Shown piece by piece: positions 59,143 through 64,000 of a DNA stretch of 64,000 nt; position 1 is the stretch's first letter, and each line of letters opens with the position of its first letter. The notes below the pieces were generated by a model, which saw nothing but the letters and a program-made list of their open reading frames with translations, ran no database searches and was not told the origin of the DNA. Source of the stretch: Sporosarcina ureae DSM 2281 (GTDB lineage: Bacteria > Bacillota > Bacilli > Bacillales_A > Planococcaceae); assembly GCF_000425545.1 (NCBI RefSeq), contig NZ_AUDQ01000017.1, forward strand, positions 1 to 64,000, given 5' to 3'. The position numbers and the translations under genes are program-made.

Positions 59143-60573
59143 ATGAATACAGTAGCCTATCAGACGGCTTCAATGACAAAAGACGAATTCTTTTATGCCT
59201 ATCGTCAACTTGCGACAGAGATAGAACGACATGTTTTATTGGAGAGTGGTCGTGGCGGGAAGATGTGTGTGGCGGGACTTGATCCACTTGTGACGTTCAA
59301 CGCAACCAAAACAGGCCTACGTTTAGAGTGGCGTGATGGCAAAGAAGAATGGCTGACGGGAGAAGATCCGCTAGTCTTGCTGAATGATTTTATGGGGCAA
59401 TATAACCTGGAGCATCAGAGAGGCTTGCCTGCCTATCAAGGTGGGCCGATCGGGATGGTCAGTTACGATTATGTCAGACGCTATGAGACATTACCGGTAC
59501 TTGCGAAGGATGATTTGGCGACACCTGACGTATTCTTTTATCTCTTTGATCAATGGGCTGTGTTTGATATAGAGAATAACGATGTCTATTTTATGACATT
59601 GCCTGAGAAGCAGCATGCACTGGGAAATATGGTGAATGAATGGGCGGAAGCATCACAAAAAGGTCTGCAACATCGTCAATTTACTACTGGACAAGCAGTA
59701 GATGTGGACGTTACTGAAGAAGATCTTCAAGTTTCTGTAACAGGAGAGCAGTTCGAGCAGATGGTGCGCGATGTACAGCAATTCATTGATGATGGGGACG
59801 TTGTGCAAGTGAATTTGTCCGTACGTCAGTCAAAACCACTTGGAGCTCCTTCTTTGTTGATGTATGAAGCATTGCGTTCGTTCAATCCATCACCTTACAT
59901 GGCCTATATGGCGGCGCCAGATTTTGAAGTGGTCTCTGGTTCTCCAGAGCTGTTGTTGAAAAAGCGCGGAACTGAATTGAGTACACGTCCGATCGGTGGC
60001 ACGCGAAAGCGTGGGATGACGGAAATGGAAGATCTAGCTTTACAGGAAGAGTTGGTATCGAATGCCAAAGAAATAGGTGAGCACAAGATGCTTGTTGACC
60101 TCGAATGTGCAGACTTTCAAAGGATCTGTCAGGAAGGCACAGTAGAAGTCGATGAATTCATGGTCGTCGAAAAGTATTCGCACGTCATGCATTTGGTATC
60201 AAATGTTCGTGGTACTGCGTCTTCTGAAGATCTGGCACCTATTATGCAAGGTGTATTCCCTGGTGGCTCAATTACGGGAGATCCTAAATTGCGTACGATG
60301 GAAATCATTGAAGAACTGGAACCGACGCGTAGAGGGCTCTACACAGGGGCAATGGGTTGGATTGGTTTCAATGGAGACCTAGAGCTGAATATCACCATTC
60401 GTACAGCGTTCATTCAAGGTGGTATTGTGCATATCCAAGCGGGTGCGGGTTTAGTACCTGATTCGAATCCTGCTGCTGAATATCAAGAGTCTCTAAATAA
60501 AGCAAAAGCATTGTGGCAAGCGAAAGAAATGGCGGAGTTGGCGACTCGTAGAGAAAGTGGGCAACTGCATTGA
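59143..60573 (+). CDS. pabB: Aminodeoxychorismate synthase component I
   Basis: Converts chorismate and ammonia into aminodeoxychorismate for p-aminobenzoate and folate. 476 residues, chorismate-binding fold: QFIDDGDVVQVNLSVRQSKP, NPSPYMAYMAAPDFEVVSGS, STRPIGGTRKRGMTEMED, VEKYSHVMHLVSNVRG, FPGGSITGDPKLRTMEIIEE. One deviation: where most relatives have LVDLxRNDLGR, this protein has LVDLECADFQR near residue 325. The frame begins at 59113, but GGGGGAA before the ATG at 59143 sets the start. It overlaps pabC by 4 bp. The glutaminase subunit gene pabA, usually between them, is absent here. Confidence 0.92.
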   Translation: MNTVAYQTASMTKDEFFYAYRQLATEIERHVLLESGRGGKMCVAGLDPLVTFNATKTGLRLEWRDGKEEWLTGEDPLVLLNDFMGQYNLEHQRGLPAYQGGPIGMVSYDYVRRYETLPVLAKDDLATPDVFFYLFDQWAVFDIENNDVYFMTLPEKQHALGNMVNEWAEASQKGLQHRQFTTGQAVDVDVTEEDLQVSVTGEQFEQMVRDVQQFIDDGDVVQVNLSVRQSKPLGAPSLLMYEALRSFNPSPYMAYMAAPDFEVVSGSPELLLKKRGTELSTRPIGGTRKRGMTEMEDLALQEELVSNAKEIGEHKMLVDLECADFQRICQEGTVEVDEFMVVEKYSHVMHLVSNVRGTASSEDLAPIMQGVFPGGSITGDPKLRTMEIIEELEPTRRGLYTGAMGWIGFNGDLELNITIRTAFIQGGIVHIQAGAGLVPDSNPAAEYQESLNKAKALWQAKEMAELATRRESGQLH

Positions 60574-61421
60574 TTTGCTGGATTAACGGTAAGCAAGTAG
60601 TCGCGGAAGAATTACAGGTATCCCCTTTTGACCATGGATTTCTTTACGGGCTAGGATTTTTCGAAACGTTCCGTACATATGAAGGTCGAGTATTCCTTTA
60701 CAAATCGCATATGATTCGCTTACGGTCGGCATTGGCTGATTACCGTATTGAAATGCGGTATAGTGATGAAGAAATTCTATCGGCAATTCATTCTTTGTAT
60801 AAAGAGAATGGCTATGAGGACGGTTATTACCGATTAAATGTATCGGCGGGTGTGCATAATATCGGGCTAGCACCTACACAATATGAACAACCGAATGTAC
60901 TGATCTTCCAAAAATCACTTCATCTTCCACCCGTACATACTGAAAAAGATGGCGTTTGGCTTGCAACAACGCGTAATGAACCGGAAAGTGTCGTTCGTCA
61001 TAAGTCACATCAGTATGCGAATAATGTTAAAGGACGCCTAGAATTAACTTCGTTGAAAGAAACAGAAGGCCTATTTGTTACTTCGGACGGCTATGTGGCA
61101 GAGGGCATTACATCGAATGTGTTTTGGGTGAAACAAGGCCAGTTGTATACACCTTCATTGGAGACGGGAATTTTACCTGGTACGACGCGGGCGTTTGTCA
61201 TCGAAATGGCCGGGGAAATCGGATTGCCTATCCATGAAGGCTTGTATATGCAGGATGAGCTTGAATCGGCGGATGAAGTATTCATTACCAACGCGATTCA
61301 GGAACTAGTTCCGATTCGCCAAGTAGGAGAAGTACTGTTTTCCGGCAAGGAAGGATCGGTCTATCAACGATTGCATGCCGGTTACCAACAAGCTGTCAAC
61401 CGAATGAAAGTGAGTGACTAG
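60570..61421 (+). CDS. pabC: Aminodeoxychorismate lyase
   Basis: PLP enzyme of the branched-chain aminotransferase fold (type IV) that releases pyruvate from aminodeoxychorismate to give p-aminobenzoate. 283 residues: DHGFLYGLGFFETFRTYEGR at the N-terminus, a KSHQYANNVKGRLE segment with the probable cofactor lysine, EGITSNVFWVKQGQLYTPSL and LETGILPGTTRAFVIEMA. TTG start overlapping the pabB stop, with only a weak ribosome binding site, so translation is probably coupled to pabB. Confidence 0.9.
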   Translation: MICWINGKQVVAEELQVSPFDHGFLYGLGFFETFRTYEGRVFLYKSHMIRLRSALADYRIEMRYSDEEILSAIHSLYKENGYEDGYYRLNVSAGVHNIGLAPTQYEQPNVLIFQKSLHLPPVHTEKDGVWLATTRNEPESVVRHKSHQYANNVKGRLELTSLKETEGLFVTSDGYVAEGITSNVFWVKQGQLYTPSLETGILPGTTRAFVIEMAGEIGLPIHEGLYMQDELESADEVFITNAIQELVPIRQVGEVLFSGKEGSVYQRLHAGYQQAVNRMKVSD

Positions 61422-61423
61422 TA

Positions 61424-62275
61424 ATGAAATTATCAAAAGCGCGTGCATCTTATAGACTGGGTAAAACGACGATTAATTTTGCGGAAGAAACGGTGATTAT
61501 GGGGATATTGAATGTCACACCGGATTCGTTCTCGGATGGCGGGAAATATGGCCAGCAAAACCCGGCACTTGAACATGCACGGAAAATGCTTGCTGATGGT
61601 GCGAAAATCATCGATATTGGCGGAGAGTCTACTCGTCCGGGGTACACGCCTGTATCAGTCGAAGAAGAAATTGCGCGTGTTGTACCAATAATCGAGTTGC
61701 TTGCGAAAGAACTTGGCTGCGTAATTTCAATTGACACGTCAAAGGCAGCCGTGGCGGAAGCGGCGATTATGGCGGGTGCAAGTATAATTAATGATGTATG
61801 GGGTGCGAAGCGGGAACCGGCGATCGCGGAAGTGGCGGCGCGCTATGGCGTACCTATCATTTTGATGCATAACCGTGAAAATCGTGATTACCAGCTACCG
61901 TTCATGGAGGCTGTTATAGAAGACTTGCAGCAGAGTATCGATATTGCAAAGCGGGCGGGGGTTAGTGAAGAGATGATCTGGTTGGATCCAGGCATCGGCT
62001 TCGCGAAAGATCTCGAGCAGAATATATTAGCGATGCAAGGGTTGTCTTCGATTGCGAATCTTGGGTATCCAGTTTTGCTCGGTACATCACGTAAAGGCAT
62101 GATCGGTAAAGTACTCGATCTACCAGTAGAAGAGCGTATAGAGGGTACGGGTGCGACGGTTTGCTACGGTATTGAGCACGGCGGACATATTATGCGTGTT
62201 CATGATGTAAAGGAAATCTCACGTATGGTCAAGATGATGGATGTATTGACGAAGAAAGCAGCATACACTGGGTAA
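61424..62275 (+). CDS. folP: Dihydropteroate synthase
   Basis: Joins p-aminobenzoate to dihydropterin pyrophosphate, the sulfonamide target. Called sul in B. subtilis. TIM barrel of 283 residues: IMGILNVTPDSFSDGGKY, IDIGGESTRPGYTPVSVEEE, ISIDTSKAAVAEAAIMAGAS, IILMHNRE, DPGIGFAKDLEQNI and LLGTSRKGMIG. It starts 2 bp after the pabC stop. Confidence 0.97.
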   Translation: MKLSKARASYRLGKTTINFAEETVIMGILNVTPDSFSDGGKYGQQNPALEHARKMLADGAKIIDIGGESTRPGYTPVSVEEEIARVVPIIELLAKELGCVISIDTSKAAVAEAAIMAGASIINDVWGAKREPAIAEVAARYGVPIILMHNRENRDYQLPFMEAVIEDLQQSIDIAKRAGVSEEMIWLDPGIGFAKDLEQNILAMQGLSSIANLGYPVLLGTSRKGMIGKVLDLPVEERIEGTGATVCYGIEHGGHIMRVHDVKEISRMVKMMDVLTKKAAYTG

Positions 62276-62296
62276 GCGATAAAATGGAGGGATTTC

Positions 62297-62665
62297 ATGG
62301 ATTATATTCATTTGAATGATATGGAGTTTTACGGTTACCACGGCGCATTGCCTGAAGAGAATAAGCTCGGACAGCGTTTTCGGCTGACGGTATCATTGGC
62401 GACGGATCTTGCGAAAGCCGGACAGACGGACGATTTATCGAAAACAATGAATTATGCAGAAGTGTATGAGATGTGTAAGAATATCGTAGAAGGGGAAGCG
62501 GTTCATTTGATCGAGACGGTGGCTGAAACAGTGGCGGGAACGATCATGACGGACTTTGCGGAAAAAGTAAATGGTGTGCGGGTCTTGCTTATAAAGCCAG
62601 ATCCACCGATTCGTGGACATTACTCATCCGTTTCCGTAGAAATCACGAGGGGGCGTTTTTCTTGA
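62297..62665 (+). CDS. folB: Dihydroneopterin aldolase
   Basis: Converts dihydroneopterin to hydroxymethyl-dihydropterin in folate synthesis. 122 residues: DYIHLNDMEFYGYHGALPEE (catalytic Tyr and Glu region), TMNYAEVYEMCKNIVEG, and the C-terminal VLLIKPDPPIRGHYSSVSVE with the catalytic lysine. GGAGGG precedes the ATG. Overlaps folK by 4 bp. Confidence 0.95.
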   Translation: MDYIHLNDMEFYGYHGALPEENKLGQRFRLTVSLATDLAKAGQTDDLSKTMNYAEVYEMCKNIVEGEAVHLIETVAETVAGTIMTDFAEKVNGVRVLLIKPDPPIRGHYSSVSVEITRGRFS

Positions 62666-63177
62666 ATAACGCCTACTTGTCACTGGGGTCGAATATAGGT
62701 GATCGCCTCGAACATTTACAGCACGCAGTACAATTGTTAAATGAACACTCTTCTATTAACGTGTTACAAGTTTCTTCCGTATATGAGACCGAGCCTGTCG
62801 GATTAACGGAACAGGCGAAGTTTTTAAATGTTGTAGTAAGGCTTGAGACTACATTAGAAGCAACGGAATTATTGAGTGCGTGCCAATCTATTGAAAATAA
62901 GCTTGGCAGAATGCGAAAAATACGTTGGGGCCCACGTACGGTAGACTTGGATATTTTGCTATATAACGAGGAACACATTCAATTGGAGAATCTGATTATT
63001 CCGCATCTCCGTATGCAAGAGCGGGCATTCGTGCTTGTACCGCTAGTTGAGATTAATGAGGATGTAAAGAATCCTACAACAGGAACACTTTATCGTGAAG
63101 AGCTAGCGATAAAGGAAGACGGAGTGAATCTTTGGAAAAAGGTTGGACAAGTCGAAGAGTTTTTACGAAAAGGTTGA
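62662..63177 (+). CDS. folK: Hydroxymethyl-dihydropterin pyrophosphokinase
   Basis: Transfers pyrophosphate from ATP to 6-hydroxymethyl-dihydropterin. 171 residues: NAYLSLGSNIGDRLEHLQHA, VSSVYETEPVGLTEQAKFLN and GPRTVDLDILLYNEEHIQLE with the two catalytic aspartates. TTG start inside the folB end. In B. subtilis yazB and dusB follow. Here a terminator and lysS follow directly. Confidence 0.96.
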   Translation: MNNAYLSLGSNIGDRLEHLQHAVQLLNEHSSINVLQVSSVYETEPVGLTEQAKFLNVVVRLETTLEATELLSACQSIENKLGRMRKIRWGPRTVDLDILLYNEEHIQLENLIIPHLRMQERAFVLVPLVEINEDVKNPTTGTLYREELAIKEDGVNLWKKVGQVEEFLRKG

Positions 63178-63189
63178 ACGTCGAATGAC

Positions 63190-63219
63190 CAAACTGCTCT
63201 ATAATAGGGCAGTTTTTTC
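63190..63219 (+). terminator. Terminator after folK
   Basis: AAACTGC and GCAGTTT, with an inner CTAT/ATAG pairing, are followed by TTTT. Confidence 0.85.
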
Positions 63220-63331
63220 TATACAATAGAATGAGATAACTGTTTGTCCTTTTGTTAGGCCTGGAATTTGTGTACAATAGTTGCAGACGACTGATCCTGG
63301 GAAGAGGGACGGTCAAAGTATGAAGGAGTGA

Positions 63332-64000
<669 letters not shown>

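Overview
The window is a chromosomal segment of a low-to-moderate G+C, endospore-forming Firmicute of the order Bacillales. From about 10.2 kb to the right edge it follows the well-known origin-proximal gene order of Bacillus subtilis (yaaO-tmk-darA-yaaR-holB-ricT-yabA ... abrB-metS ... ksgA-veg-sspF-ispE-purR-ridA-spoVG-glmU-prs-ctc-pth-fin-mfd-spoVT ... yabMNOPQ-divIC-yabR ... spoIIE-tilS-hpt-ftsH-coaX-hslO-cysK-pab/fol-lysS). Several members of that order are absent (yabG, yabS/yabT, pabA, yazB/dusB) and some accessory genes are inserted. This, with the protein sequences, suggests a member of the Planococcaceae such as Sporosarcina. The genus is an inference. Sporulation genes (spoIIE, spoVG, spoVT, fin, yabP, yabQ, sspF) show that the lineage forms spores.

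Region 1-2110 is AT-rich accessory DNA. It holds the truncated end of an IS21-family element with its characteristic repeated terminal sequences, a small unknown gene, an XRE-type regulator with a palindrome in front of it, and a near-consensus promoter whose -10 box sits inside a palindromic operator-like site. Region 2120-9802 is a five-gene operon for an extracellular polysaccharide: a lipoprotein with two deacetylase domains, a UDP-N-acetylhexosamine 6-dehydrogenase, a membrane-bound processive glycosyltransferase with a PilZ-like N-terminus, a membrane-anchored degenerate deacetylase with a beta-sandwich tail, and a GH18-like lipoprotein. The last gene is fused in frame to a complete DNA-binding HTH regulator that also has its own ribosome binding site.

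Region 10.2-24.5 kb carries housekeeping genes for dTMP kinase, a c-di-AMP receptor, clamp loader, replication control, tRNA/rRNA modification, methionyl-tRNA synthetase, the AbrB regulator and 5S rRNA maturation. Between sspF and ispE (25.2-28.1 kb) four accessory genes are inserted (SLH surface protein, small membrane protein, flavin oxidoreductase, DUF2200). Region 28.3-39.6 kb runs from isoprenoid and purine control through cell-wall precursor and PRPP synthesis to mfd and spoVT.

Region 39.7-41.9 kb breaks the conserved order. It has a malic enzyme gene preceded by four near-identical GTGAA-N4-TTCAC palindromes (Rex-type redox operator pattern) and a cre-like site, and followed by an unusual array of seven CGCTC cores spaced almost exactly 21 bp apart. 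From 42 to 48 kb come the yabM-yabR genes and a possible decayed TnpB/omega-RNA-type remnant next to a tRNA-Met. From 48.7 kb to the end come spoIIE, tilS, hpt, ftsH, coaX, hslO, cysK, a thioredoxin-like protein, the p-aminobenzoate/folate operon (without pabA) and the start of lysS.
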